From assembly GCF_000429025.1 (NCBI RefSeq), contig NZ_AUBB01000035.1, positions 19,621 to 83,620 on the forward strand: a stretch of DNA of 64,000 nucleotides, written 5' to 3'. The DNA comes from Actinospineispora spinosispora DSM 44797. GTDB taxonomy: Bacteria; Actinomycetota; Actinomycetes; Mycobacteriales; Pseudonocardiaceae. How positions within the stretch are numbered: position 1 is the stretch's first letter; each line of letters begins with the position of its first letter. The translations under genes and the position numbers were made by a program. A model generated the notes under the pieces. That model saw only the letters and a program-made list of their open reading frames with translations. It was not told where the DNA came from and ran no database searches. Shown piece by piece: positions 14,131 through 22,600 of this stretch.

Positions 14131-16470
14131 ATGACCCGACCACCGCGATTGGGGGGTGTCGCCATGGACCTGAGGTCTGACATCGTGGCCGCAGCGGCAC
14201 GCATGAACACCGACCACGACGTGCACCGAGAGGTCCGTCAACTGGGCGCCTACCTGCACGACGGGGAAACGGTACAGCGCCTGGCAGCCGGCATCTACGG
14301 AGCCGGCGCCGGACTCATGGCGGTCACCGACCACCGCGTCCTACTCCTTCGGGACGGACGGAGCGGGCACGCGAGCGAGGGCTTCCCGCTGGGGAGGTTG
14401 TCCTCGGCCGACTGGGTCGCCGAAGGAGGACGGGCCGCCATCACGGTGTCCGACTCCTCCAGCACCGCGGTCCTGCGGCAGGTCACGCCGGCCGACGCCC
14501 AACAGGTGGTCGAACTGATCCACGAGCTGGCGGGGCAGCAGCGTGGCTACGGCGGCTCCGGATACCAGGAGGCCACCGCCTACCAGGCAGCGCCCAGCTA
14601 CAACCCCCCGGTCAGCGCCGTGTCCAGCTACTCGGAGCCCTCGTTCGCCGCCGAGCGCACGACCGCGCTCCACACGGCCGACGCGACCACCGCGCTGCAC
14701 ACCAACGGCACCAACGGCTACGGATCCCACTCCGCCGCCGCGACCGCCACCGAGACGGGACGCGGCATCGGGGGCCAGTCGTCCTACTCCGGTGAGGCCA
14801 CCACCGCACTGCGCGCGACCGGAACCGGGCTGCACTCCACCCCGGCGTCCCACGGTTCGCACGGCATCGGCTCGTACGGCACCAACGGCGCCGAGTCCTA
14901 CGGCACACCCTCGTACGGAACCAACGGAAACCCGTCCTACGGGTCCGAGTCGTACGGCACGAACGGAGCCAACGGCACCGGTCTGTACGACACCAACGGG
15001 ACCAACGGCACCGGGGCGCACAGCACGGACAGCCCGTCGGGAGGTCTCAACGGGCTCGACCTGACCGCGCCGACGACCGCGCTGCGCTCGCCGCTGTCCT
15101 CGCCGGAGACCCGGCCCGAGTGGTCCGGCTCGCACAGCGCGCCGACCACGGGGACCGGCTACTACGGCACCGAGGGCTCCGGCAGCGGCCGCTCGGCGTC
15201 CGGCGCGGTACCGATCTCGGTGATCGCCAGCACCACCGGCATCCCGGCGCAGCCGACGGTCGGACGCGTACCGGAGCAGTCGACGGCCAGCGAGCAGTCC
15301 GGCCCGATCGGCACCCAGCCCAAGCTGATCGGCGAAGTGCCGATCACCACGCTGGCCGCCGAGGAGCCCACGCCGTCCGACGTCGTGCCGACCAGCGTGT
15401 TCCCCGCGCAGGCCTCGGTCGGAATCGACCAGCTCGCGGCCGAGAGCCAGCCCGGCCAGCTCGGCCCCGAGACCGCGACCCTCGCGGTGTCCTCGACCGC
15501 GATCACCGAGGCACCGACCTCGATCCGTCGCGACGACAAGGCCGACACCCCCGCCGAGAGCGACGAGAAGCCCGCCATCGACCCGGCCAACCTGACCGCG
15601 GAGGGCAACGAACGCCCGAAGCCGATCAGCTGGCGCGCACCGGCGGGCAAGAAGACCAGCCCGCAGCGGGAGACCGAGACGCGCAGCAGCAGGAAGAAGC
15701 GCGGCCCGGTCCGGCTCGAAGCGCTCGGCAAGCCGTCGCCAGCCGGCAGCGGCCCCGGCGACCAGCCCCGCACCCTGTCGAAGAAGTACATGTGGCTGGG
15801 TGCCGGCGCGGTCGCGCTCGTTGCCCTGGCCGCCATCGGCAGCGCGAAACTGATCACCGGCAACCAGCAGATCCAGGCGGCCGCTCCGGTCAGCCCGGCT
15901 CCGGCCGCCGCGATCGACTCGCCCGTCGGCACGGTCGTCAAGATCACCAAGGTGATCGCGCCCGACCGCGTCGAGGTGTCCGAGCCCGCGGGCAGCGAGG
16001 TCGTGGTGCTCGGCATCGCGGTCCCCAACTCCAACGGCTGCGGCTACGCCATCTCGAAGGCGTTCGCCAACCGGACGCTGAGCAACCAGATGGTCACGAT
16101 GGTCCAGGACCCGTCGCAGCCGGTCACCGACAAGCAGGGCCGCCGCCAGGCCTACCTGCGCACCGCGGACGGAACCGACTACTCCACCGAAGCCGTCACC
16201 CAGGGCATGGCGAAGTACTACGACGGCAGCCGCCCGGTCGAGAAGGCCGACGAGCTGAAGACCGCGCAGGACGCCGCCAAGGAGAAGAAGTCCGGGCTGT
16301 GGGACACGCCGTGCAACGGCAAGTTCGCGGACTCGTCCTCGTCGAGCACCGCCAACGCGACGGCCGCGTCGACCAAGGAGTCGACCAAGCCGAAGTCCAG
16401 CAGCACCACCAGCACGACGACCAAGTCGAGCAGCCGCTCCAGCACCACCGGAACCGGTACCGGCAACTGA
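14131..16470 (+). CDS. Membrane protein with PH-like N-domain, long disordered linker and SNase-like exported domain
   Basis: The 779-residue protein has four parts. Residues 1-125 resemble a bacterial PH-type domain (GIYGAGAGLMAVTDHRVLLLRD). Residues 130-545 are low complexity, including SYGTNG/TNGTNG repeats around 240-310 and several TTALR motifs. One membrane segment lies near 553-573 (KYMWLGAGAVALVALAAIGS). Residues 595-735 resemble an OB-fold staphylococcal-nuclease domain (KITKVIAPDRVEVSE; YLRTADGTDYSTEAV; AKEKKSGLWDTPC) but lack the usual catalytic Arg/Glu pattern, and a Ser/Thr-rich tail follows. Orientation should be cytoplasmic N-terminus and exported C-terminus. An alternative start is ATG 14164. 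Function is unknown; a cell-envelope role is likely. Confidence 0.72.
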   Translation: MTRPPRLGGVAMDLRSDIVAAAARMNTDHDVHREVRQLGAYLHDGETVQRLAAGIYGAGAGLMAVTDHRVLLLRDGRSGHASEGFPLGRLSSADWVAEGGRAAITVSDSSSTAVLRQVTPADAQQVVELIHELAGQQRGYGGSGYQEATAYQAAPSYNPPVSAVSSYSEPSFAAERTTALHTADATTALHTNGTNGYGSHSAAATATETGRGIGGQSSYSGEATTALRATGTGLHSTPASHGSHGIGSYGTNGAESYGTPSYGTNGNPSYGSESYGTNGANGTGLYDTNGTNGTGAHSTDSPSGGLNGLDLTAPTTALRSPLSSPETRPEWSGSHSAPTTGTGYYGTEGSGSGRSASGAVPISVIASTTGIPAQPTVGRVPEQSTASEQSGPIGTQPKLIGEVPITTLAAEEPTPSDVVPTSVFPAQASVGIDQLAAESQPGQLGPETATLAVSSTAITEAPTSIRRDDKADTPAESDEKPAIDPANLTAEGNERPKPISWRAPAGKKTSPQRETETRSSRKKRGPVRLEALGKPSPAGSGPGDQPRTLSKKYMWLGAGAVALVALAAIGSAKLITGNQQIQAAAPVSPAPAAAIDSPVGTVVKITKVIAPDRVEVSEPAGSEVVVLGIAVPNSNGCGYAISKAFANRTLSNQMVTMVQDPSQPVTDKQGRRQAYLRTADGTDYSTEAVTQGMAKYYDGSRPVEKADELKTAQDAAKEKKSGLWDTPCNGKFADSSSSSTANATAASTKESTKPKSSSTTSTTTKSSSRSSTTGTGTGN

Positions 16471-16493
16471 CCGGTACCCGCTGACGTGGGCCG

Positions 16494-16537
16494 CCGCGTC
16501 ACGTCGCAGACTCCCCGAGGTCTGCGACGTGGCGCGG
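16494..16537. terminator. Hairpin downstream of the PH/SNase-like gene
   Basis: CCGCGTCACGTCGCAGAC and GTCTGCGACGTGGCGCGG pair over 18 bp with one wobble around an 8-base loop. It starts 24 bp after the stop codon. It lacks a U-tract, which is usual for actinomycete terminators. Confidence 0.6.
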
Positions 16538-16552
16538 TGGCTCGCGTCCTTC

Positions 16553-16800
16553 TGGGCCTGTTTCGCGCTGCACTCTTGGGCCTGTTCCGCGCGGAGTTTT
16601 TCCGTGACCACCCCCTCGGCTTCGCCGTCGGGGGTACTCCCGGAAAAACAAACCTCGTTCCTCGGTTGGGCGCGCGCTTGTTGTTGCCCTGGGAGCCGCC
16701 GTTCGGCTGGGGAGCCTGGGTGCGGACATTCAGTACGCCGGCCTTCGCCGGAACTCCTTCGGAGACTTGCGGAGCCGGCTTCGCTGTGGCCGGGTTCGCC
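16553..16800 (+). repeat. Mosaic intergenic repeat (copy 1 of 4) with two-sided hairpin
   Basis: The block holds GGGCCTGTTCCGCGCGGAG, then a hairpin flanked by TTTTTCCG and CCGGAAAAA with CCCCCTCGG...GGGGG inside, then CCTCGTTCCTCGGTTGGGCG and several short palindromes. Closely similar blocks are at 24200-24385, 63625-63757 and, inverted, at 47455-47665. Because T and A tracts flank the hairpin, RNA from either strand would end in a U-run. No gene is seen in 16538-16889. Confidence 0.75.
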
Positions 16801-16889
16801 GTCGCTGGGTTCACCGTGGTGGGTCTGCTGTGGTGGGTCGGTCTGGGCGGCTGAACAGCGGTGTGGGGCTGGCCTACTAGGTTGTCGGG

Positions 16890-17795
16890 GTGACCACTGT
16901 TTCGGAGACCTTCGACCCGGGCGCATGGCGCGCGGTGGAGGGGTTTGACTTCGTCGACATCACTTACCACCGCCACGTCTCGCACGGCACCGTGCGCATC
17001 GCGTTCGACCGGCCGGAGGTACGCAACGCGTTCCGGCCGGGCAGCGTCGACGAGCTGTACCGCGCGCTGGACCACGCCCGGATGACCTCCGACGTCGGCT
17101 GCGTGCTGCTGACCGGGAACGGTCCCGCACCGAAGGACGGCGTGTGGGCCTTCTGCTCCGGCGGTGACCAGCGGATCCGTGGCCGCACCGGCTACCAGTA
17201 CGCGAGCGGCGAGACCGCCGACACGGTCGATCCGGCGCGCGCCGGGCGGCTGCACATCCTGGAGTGCCAGCGGCTGATCCGGTTCATGCCGAAGGTCGTG
17301 ATCGCCGTGGTGAACGGATGGGCAGCCGGGGGCGGGCACAGCCTGCACGCCGTGTGCGACCTGACGTTGGCCTCGGCCGAGCACGCCCGGTTCAAGCAGA
17401 CCGACTCGGACGTCGGCTCGTTCGACGGTGGTTTCGGTTCCGCGTACCTCGCCCGGCAGGTCGGGCAGAAGTTCGCCAGAGAGATCTTCTTCCTTGGCCG
17501 CACCTACACCGCCGAGCAGATGCACGAGATGGGCGCGGTCAACGAGGTCGTGCCGCACGCCGACCTGGAGGCGACCGCCATCCAGTGGGGCAAGGAGATC
17601 AACGGCAAGAGCCCCACCGCGCAGCGCATGCTGAAGTACTCGTTCAACCTGATCGACGACGGCCTGGTCGGCCAGCAGCTCTTCGCCGGCGAGACCACCC
17701 GCCTGGCCTACATGCAGGACGAGGCGGTGGAGGGCCGCGACGCCTTCCTGGAGAAACGCCCCCCGGACTGGACCCCTTTCCCCTGGTACTACTAA
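16890..17795 (+). CDS. menB: 1,4-dihydroxy-2-naphthoyl-CoA synthase
   Basis: MenB is a crotonase-fold enzyme that closes the second ring of menaquinone by converting o-succinylbenzoyl-CoA to 1,4-dihydroxy-2-naphthoyl-CoA. The 301-residue protein has FDRPEVRNAFRPG, the oxyanion segment FCSGGDQRIRG, AAGGGHSLHAVCDLTLAS, the MenB-specific SDVGSFDGGFGSAYLARQVG with its catalytic Asp, and the C-terminal FLEKRPPDWTPFPWYY. The start is GTG 16890. menE (19865) and menA (22601) lie downstream on the same strand but are separated by other genes. A long palindrome starts 13 bp after the stop. Confidence 0.96.
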   Translation: MTTVSETFDPGAWRAVEGFDFVDITYHRHVSHGTVRIAFDRPEVRNAFRPGSVDELYRALDHARMTSDVGCVLLTGNGPAPKDGVWAFCSGGDQRIRGRTGYQYASGETADTVDPARAGRLHILECQRLIRFMPKVVIAVVNGWAAGGGHSLHAVCDLTLASAEHARFKQTDSDVGSFDGGFGSAYLARQVGQKFAREIFFLGRTYTAEQMHEMGAVNEVVPHADLEATAIQWGKEINGKSPTAQRMLKYSFNLIDDGLVGQQLFAGETTRLAYMQDEAVEGRDAFLEKRPPDWTPFPWYY

Positions 17796-17807
17796 CCCTC
17801 ACCCCCG

Positions 17808-17924
17808 GTGAGTGGCAAGTGGTCCTACCCCGAAGGGGCGCCGAAGGCGTAGCAACCCTGGGCACTCACGACACGCTTTCCGTCGTGAGTGCCCAGGGTT
17901 GCTATAGGACCACTTGCCACTCAC
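17808..17924. repeat. Four-way-junction palindrome of the GTGAGTG family (copy B, inverted)
   Basis: This copy has the same build as 4322-4440 but with the two mini-hairpins (CCCC-GAA-GGGG and CGCC-GAA-GGCG) in the left arm and CTATAG in the right, so it is inverted. Outer arms are GTGAGTGGCAAGTGGTCC and its perfect complement. The position where copy A has CGAG/CTCG is CAAG/CTTG here, a compensated change. It lies 13 bp after the menB stop codon. Confidence 0.9.
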
Positions 17925-18077
17925 GGGTCGACGGCGAAGCCGAGATGCCTTGGAGCCGGGCACGGGGTTGCACGTAGGGAGAGTGCACAGTCCCGGGTCC
18001 CCGTGAGGGTTGGGGTGGGCCGTTTGGGGGAATGTCTGGGTGTGGCAGGGGGCACACGAACAGACGAGGAGCCAACG

Positions 18078-18602
18078 GTGGCCGGCAAGCCGAACGCACG
18101 GATCGAGTCCGCGGTGGACCGCATCAGGGATCTCAACGACCGGATCGTGAACGCCGCGAAGGAAGGTGGCGAGGAGTCGGTCAAGACCTACGAGCGGATG
18201 CTGGAGAACCTGGCCGAGGCGCAGGAGGCTGCCGGTGACCGGGGCGCGGACTGGATTCGGGAGTTCTCCCGCGCCCAGGCCAACTTCACCCGCCAGCTGG
18301 CGGACGCCTTCCCCGCGCTGCTCGAACGCATCGGCGCGCGCAGCAGGGACGTCGGAGGCGCCGCGACCGAGCGGATCCGTCAGGTTCCCGGCGCCAAGAC
18401 CGCCGAGGGCGTCGTGCGCGGTGTCGTGTCCCGCGAGGACGACCTCCCGATCGCCGACTACGACGAGCTCAACGTCGCCGAGGTGACCGCGAAGCTCGAC
18501 ACGTTGTCCGATGTCGAGCTGGGCCGGATCGAGTCCTACGAGGCGCGCACCAAGAACCGCAAGACGATCCACGACAAGATCACCAGCCTACGAAGCAGCT
18601 GA
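18078..18602 (+). CDS. Conserved actinobacterial helical protein of unknown function
   Basis: The 174-residue protein is predicted mostly helical and charged. Residues 1-100 (ARIESAVDRIRDLNDRIVNA; RERMLENLAEAQEA-like) suggest amphipathic or coiled-coil helices. The end carries LPIADYDELNVAEV and TLSDVELGRIESYEARTKNR, a C-terminal motif found in several actinobacterial proteins, some annotated as lipid-droplet associated; that label is recalled, not tested. The start is GTG 18078 with ribosome binding site GAGGAG. Its end overlaps the convergent monooxygenase by 15 bases. A role near the membrane or lipid bodies would fit but is not shown. Confidence 0.65.
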   Translation: MAGKPNARIESAVDRIRDLNDRIVNAAKEGGEESVKTYERMLENLAEAQEAAGDRGADWIREFSRAQANFTRQLADAFPALLERIGARSRDVGGAATERIRQVPGAKTAEGVVRGVVSREDDLPIADYDELNVAEVTAKLDTLSDVELGRIESYEARTKNRKTIHDKITSLRSS

Positions 18603-19763
18603 ACCGTCGACGGCGTGCCCGTGGATCCAGCTGAACCGCTCCGCGAAGTGGGCCAGCTCGGCATCCCGGGCACGCGCGGCGGGCCCGTCCGGCAGGTGCA
18701 GCAGCCCCGACGCGAGTGACGACACACGCTGGACCTGCCGGGTATGGGCGCGGCGCAGCCGTTGGTAGCGCACGAACGCGTCCCGGTGTCCAGCCGGGCC
18801 GGCCTCCGCGAGGCAGCGAGCGAGTACGGCCGCGTCCTCGATGGTCTGGTTGGCGCCCTGCCCGTGGTGCGGCAACATCGCGTGCGCCGCGTCGCCCAGC
18901 AGCACCACACGGTCGCGGAACCAGCGCCGGACCGGAGCGAGCCTGTGCAGCGCCCATCGGACGCTCTGCGGGACCGAACGCAGCATCTCCAGCACCGCCG
19001 GGTGCCATCCGGCGAAGCCCGCGACCAGCTCACCGGGCGCCGCCTCGGCGGTGCCGTGCGTCGAGTCCCAGGTCGGCGGGCCGTCCAGTACCGCGAGGAA
19101 GTTGACCCGGTCACCGACCGGGTAGTGCAGCAGATGAGCTCCCGGGCCCACCCAGAACTGGATGTCTCCGGGCGTGGGCAGTCCGCGCAGTGCCTCGATC
19201 GGAGCCAGACCGCGGAACCCGCTGGTACCGGTGTAGTACGGCTCGTCGCCGCTCACCCAGCGTCGCGCGGTGGAGGCGAGGCCGTCGGCCCCGACCACCA
19301 CCTCGGCCCGCACCGCCGTGCCGTCCTCCAGCTCGAGCGTCGCCGCCCCGGGACCGCCGGTGATCGCGCGCAGCCCTCGGCCGAGATGCAGCCCCGCCGG
19401 CCCCCATGCGTCGCGGAGCACCTCCTGCAGCCGTGCCCGGTGCAGTCCCCAGAACTGTCCGCCGAACCGGTTCGCGTAGCTCTGACCGACCGGGAGCGCG
19501 ACCAGCAGCCTGCCGTCGGACCAGTGCCGGAACGCGAGGCGGTCCGGGACGGTGGCAGCCACCGCGAGCTGCTCGCCGAGGCCGAGCCGGGTCAGGATGC
19601 GCGACCCGTTGGCTGCCAGCGCGACCGCCGCTCCCACCTCGGTCAACGCCGGAGCATGTTCGAACACCTCGGCCGTGATCCCCCGCTCGCGCAGCGCGAG
19701 CGCGAACGTCAGTCCGCCGATCCCGGCGCCGATCACCGCGACGCCCACATCCGTGCCAGCCAT
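18588..19763 (-). CDS. FAD-dependent aromatic-type monooxygenase
   Basis: The 391-residue protein is a group A flavin monooxygenase. It has the FAD dinucleotide motif AVIGAGIGGLTFALAL at the N-terminus, the middle DG motif VVGADGLASTARR (about residue 165) and the GD motif VVLLGDAAHAMLPHHGQGAN (about 285). Relatives hydroxylate salicylate, 3-hydroxybenzoate or polyketides, and the substrate here is unknown. The start is the ATG at 19763; an ATG two codons earlier is possible. It sits on the opposite strand between menB and menE. A link to quinone chemistry is possible but not shown. Confidence 0.87.
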   Translation of the reverse strand: MAGTDVGVAVIGAGIGGLTFALALRERGITAEVFEHAPALTEVGAAVALAANGSRILTRLGLGEQLAVAATVPDRLAFRHWSDGRLLVALPVGQSYANRFGGQFWGLHRARLQEVLRDAWGPAGLHLGRGLRAITGGPGAATLELEDGTAVRAEVVVGADGLASTARRWVSGDEPYYTGTSGFRGLAPIEALRGLPTPGDIQFWVGPGAHLLHYPVGDRVNFLAVLDGPPTWDSTHGTAEAAPGELVAGFAGWHPAVLEMLRSVPQSVRWALHRLAPVRRWFRDRVVLLGDAAHAMLPHHGQGANQTIEDAAVLARCLAEAGPAGHRDAFVRYQRLRRAHTRQVQRVSSLASGLLHLPDGPAARARDAELAHFAERFSWIHGHAVDGSAAS

Positions 19764-19864
19764 GATCATCAACCTAGCCAGGGCACCAACGACATGAGTG
19801 TGGTTCGGGCCAGGCAAGTCCCCGAAAGGGTCGTGTGCGAGCCTGGACCACCGGGAGGCGCTCT

Positions 19865-21019
19865 GTGATCCGTGTGGTGCGTTGTGATGGTTCGCCGGCC
19901 GATGCGGCGACCTTGGTCGAGGCCTTGGCCCAGGCGCTGGATGGCGGGCCCGCCGTGCTGCCCTACGACGGCGAGCGGCCGACGGTTCCCGCCGGGCCCG
20001 TCGAACCGGGCGCGGCCGTGCTCATCGAGACCACCGGCTCCACCGGCGCGGCCAAGCGGGTCGTGCTCACCGCCGACGCGCTGCGGGCCGGCGCCGCCGC
20101 CACGCACAGCAGGCTCGGCGGTCCCGGACGCTGGTTGCTCGCGCTGCCGACCCACCACGTCGCGGGTGTCCAGGTGATCGTGCGTGCGCTGCTGGCCGGT
20201 GCGCCGCCCTCGATGCTGGACAGCCGCGACGGCTTCCGGGTACCTCGCTTCGCCCGTGCCGCGTCGGCCCTGTTCGACGCCGCGCCGCCCGGCGCCCGGC
20301 ACTACACCTCGCTCGTCCCGACCCAGATGCATCGCGTGCTCGCCGACGGAGGCGCCGCGCTGGATGCGCTACGCCGGTTCGACGCCGTGCTGATCGGTGG
20401 CGCCGCGACCTCGACGACCCTGCTGGCCGAGACCCTCGACGCGGGCGTGCGCGCCGTCACCACCTACGGCATGAGCGAGACCGCGGGTGGCTGCGTGTAC
20501 GACGGGGTGCCGCTCGACGGAGTCGACGTGCGTCTCGAAGGCAACGACGAGGAGGGCCGCATCTCACTGTCCGGCCCGATGCTGGCCAGCGGCTACCTCG
20601 ACCGCCCGGAGCTGACCACCGAGTCGTTCACCGACGGCTGGTTCCGCACGTCCGACCTCGGTCGCTGGGACGGGTCGAGGCTTCGGGTACTGGGCAGAGC
20701 CGACGACGTGATCACCACCGGCGGCGAGTCGGTGAACCCGGCATCGGTCGAACGGCTGCTCACCGCGCAACCGGGAATCCGGGCCGCGTGTGTCGTCGGG
20801 CTGGACGACCCCGAGTGGGGCCAGACGGTGGCCGCCGCCCTCGTGCTGTCCGACCCGGCGACCGACGTGGGCGAGCAGCTGAGCAAGACCATCCGCGCGG
20901 AACTGGGCTCGCCCTCGGTGCCCCGGCTCGTCCGGGTCATCGAGGAGATTCCGCTACGCGGCATCGGCAAGCCTGACCGAGGGGCCGTGATGCGGCTGCT
21001 GCGGTCCGGGACGAGTTGA
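19865..21019 (+). CDS. menE: o-Succinylbenzoate-CoA ligase
   Basis: MenE activates o-succinylbenzoate to its CoA thioester, the substrate of MenB. The 384-residue protein is a short AMP-forming ligase with the P-loop-like ETTGSTGAAKRVVLT (about residue 57), LPTHHVAGVQVI, TYGMSETAGGCVYDG, WFRTSDLGRW and the C-terminal GRADDVITTGGESV with the late catalytic Lys in RGIGKPDRGAV. The TTGSTG loop and short length are typical of actinobacterial MenE. The start is GTG 19865, preceded by GGGAGG. The small ORF at 21030 follows after 10 bp. Confidence 0.92.
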   Translation: MIRVVRCDGSPADAATLVEALAQALDGGPAVLPYDGERPTVPAGPVEPGAAVLIETTGSTGAAKRVVLTADALRAGAAATHSRLGGPGRWLLALPTHHVAGVQVIVRALLAGAPPSMLDSRDGFRVPRFARAASALFDAAPPGARHYTSLVPTQMHRVLADGGAALDALRRFDAVLIGGAATSTTLLAETLDAGVRAVTTYGMSETAGGCVYDGVPLDGVDVRLEGNDEEGRISLSGPMLASGYLDRPELTTESFTDGWFRTSDLGRWDGSRLRVLGRADDVITTGGESVNPASVERLLTAQPGIRAACVVGLDDPEWGQTVAAALVLSDPATDVGEQLSKTIRAELGSPSVPRLVRVIEEIPLRGIGKPDRGAVMRLLRSGTS

Positions 21020-21029
21020 GGAGCAGGCA

Positions 21030-21167
21030 ATGGGCAAGCACGACCAGCAGGCTGAGAAGGACGACCAGTGGCTCGGTGAGGAGCTGCTCACCGACACCGG
21101 CAAGGCCGACGAGGACCACAGCGGCAAGCACCGCAGGACCGACTCGTCAGGCGACCGCAAGGATTAG
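21030..21167 (+). CDS. Small highly charged protein (45 aa)
   Basis: An ATG at 21030 with ribosome binding site GAGGAGCAG opens a 45-residue frame beginning MGKHDQQAEKDDQWLGEELL and ending SSGDRKD. It is almost entirely Asp, Glu, Lys, Arg, Gln and Ser and has no hydrophobic segment. It lies 10 bp after menE and is probably co-transcribed. No family is recognised. Acceptance rests on the good ribosome binding site, the tight spacing and codon use like its neighbours. Confidence 0.6.
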   Translation: MGKHDQQAEKDDQWLGEELLTDTGKADEDHSGKHRRTDSSGDRKD

Positions 21168-21303
21168 CCCGAACGTGTCGCTTGGCCGTCGGCCAGTCAC
21201 GTTGCGTCAGGTGATCATTCCGTCTTTTGTGGTGTCTCCACCCTTCTCAGACGGACCGGTGATCAGCTGACCACGGTTCGTGACCGAACCGGAGGCCTCT
21301 CGC

Positions 21304-22578
21304 TTGTTCACCAAGCTGCGCACGGCCTTGGCGTCGACGGTCACGAGCGTGCTCACCGTCGGCTTCATGGCGGTGCCGGCCACGCCCCCGACGGGCACCG
21401 AATGGGTCGCGAACCTGGCCGAGGCACGCCCGGTCAACGTCATGATGACGGACGGTGCGTCGCTGCTGACCGGACCGCTCGGGCTGCTCACCCTGCCGGT
21501 ACATCAGCTGGCCACCCCGGCGGCGACGATCAGCCCGACCCTCGACGCCGTGACGCCACCCGGAACCGCCGCCACGGTGGACGTCCGCGGTCTGCTCTCC
21601 GGCGGACGCTGGAGCGAATGGGTGCCGAGCCGCTCCGGCACCACCACGACCCTGCCGTCGCCGACCACGACGGTGCAGCTGCGCGTCGTCCTGACCGGAA
21701 CCCCCGGCGCTCCAGGTCCCGTCGTCAGCGGGCTCCGTGCGCGCGCCGAGGACGCCACGTCGATGCGAGCCGACTCGGCCCCCAGCCAGCCGGACAGCTA
21801 CCAGGTGATCGCCACGAGGGAAGGCCTGGTCAGCGGCCGGACCGCGAACGGCCACCAGATCCGCCACAACGACCTGTTCGTGGCGCTGCCGTCCCGACGC
21901 GCGCTCGCGGACGGCTCCGAGTACACCGTCAAAGTGTGCTCGCGCAGCGGCTACTGCGCGTGGGCACCGGTCTGGGACGTCGGACCGTGGAACATCAACG
22001 ACGACTACTGGTGCGCCGAGCGCGCGGAGTTCGACGACCTGCCCCAGGGCGTACCGCAGGCACAGGCCGCGTTCCGCGACGGCTACAACGGCGGGAAGGA
22101 CGGCTCCGGCCGCAAGGTCGGCAACCCGGCGGGCATCGACCTGTCCGACGGCATCTACCGCACCGCGCTCGGCCTGACCGGCAACGCCCTGGTGACCGTC
22201 AGCTACCTGTGGACCGGCCCGCTGCCGCTCAGCACGGTCGACGCGACCGGTCGCAAGTCGGCGCGCCAGCCCGACCGGTCCGACACCGCGTTCAAGGCGG
22301 GCTTCGACATCGGCATCGGGATCGACATCGGCGGCGACTCGGGCGACGACTCCGGTTCCCGGGGCAAGGAACGTCACGACAAGCGGCAACCGAGCGACGC
22401 CCGTCTCGTGACGGTCCGGACCGCGCCCGACTCCTCGGCACCCGCGGCCGGGGTCGCCGCGGACTCGGCCGGGGTCCCGGTGCAGTGCGCCACCGAGAAC
22501 GGCTGGCTGCGCATCGACCCGGACGCCTACGTCCCGGCGAAGAATGTGATCCTGCAAAGTCCGATCGACCACTGCTGA
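21304..22578 (+). CDS. Secreted protein with possible double-psi beta-barrel and SH3-like parts
   Basis: The 424-residue protein starts at TTG 21304, supported by GGAGG 8 bases before it and by the signal peptide FTKLRTALASTVTSVLTVGF that begins there; a GTG at 21280 has neither advantage. A middle region (about 170-310) reads HNDLFVALPSRRALADGSEY, VKVCSRSGYCAWAPVWDVGP and later GIDLSDGIYRTALGL, which resembles the beta-barrel of RlpA-like cell-wall proteins. An Asp/Gly-rich insert (DIGIGIDIGGDSGDDSG) and a C-terminal SH3-like segment with two cysteines follow. A peptidoglycan-related function is inferred. It lies 22 bp before menA. Confidence 0.68.
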   Translation: MFTKLRTALASTVTSVLTVGFMAVPATPPTGTEWVANLAEARPVNVMMTDGASLLTGPLGLLTLPVHQLATPAATISPTLDAVTPPGTAATVDVRGLLSGGRWSEWVPSRSGTTTTLPSPTTTVQLRVVLTGTPGAPGPVVSGLRARAEDATSMRADSAPSQPDSYQVIATREGLVSGRTANGHQIRHNDLFVALPSRRALADGSEYTVKVCSRSGYCAWAPVWDVGPWNINDDYWCAERAEFDDLPQGVPQAQAAFRDGYNGGKDGSGRKVGNPAGIDLSDGIYRTALGLTGNALVTVSYLWTGPLPLSTVDATGRKSARQPDRSDTAFKAGFDIGIGIDIGGDSGDDSGSRGKERHDKRQPSDARLVTVRTAPDSSAPAAGVAADSAGVPVQCATENGWLRIDPDAYVPAKNVILQSPIDHC

Positions 22579-22600
22579 TCGTTTGGGCTACCGTGAGTAG

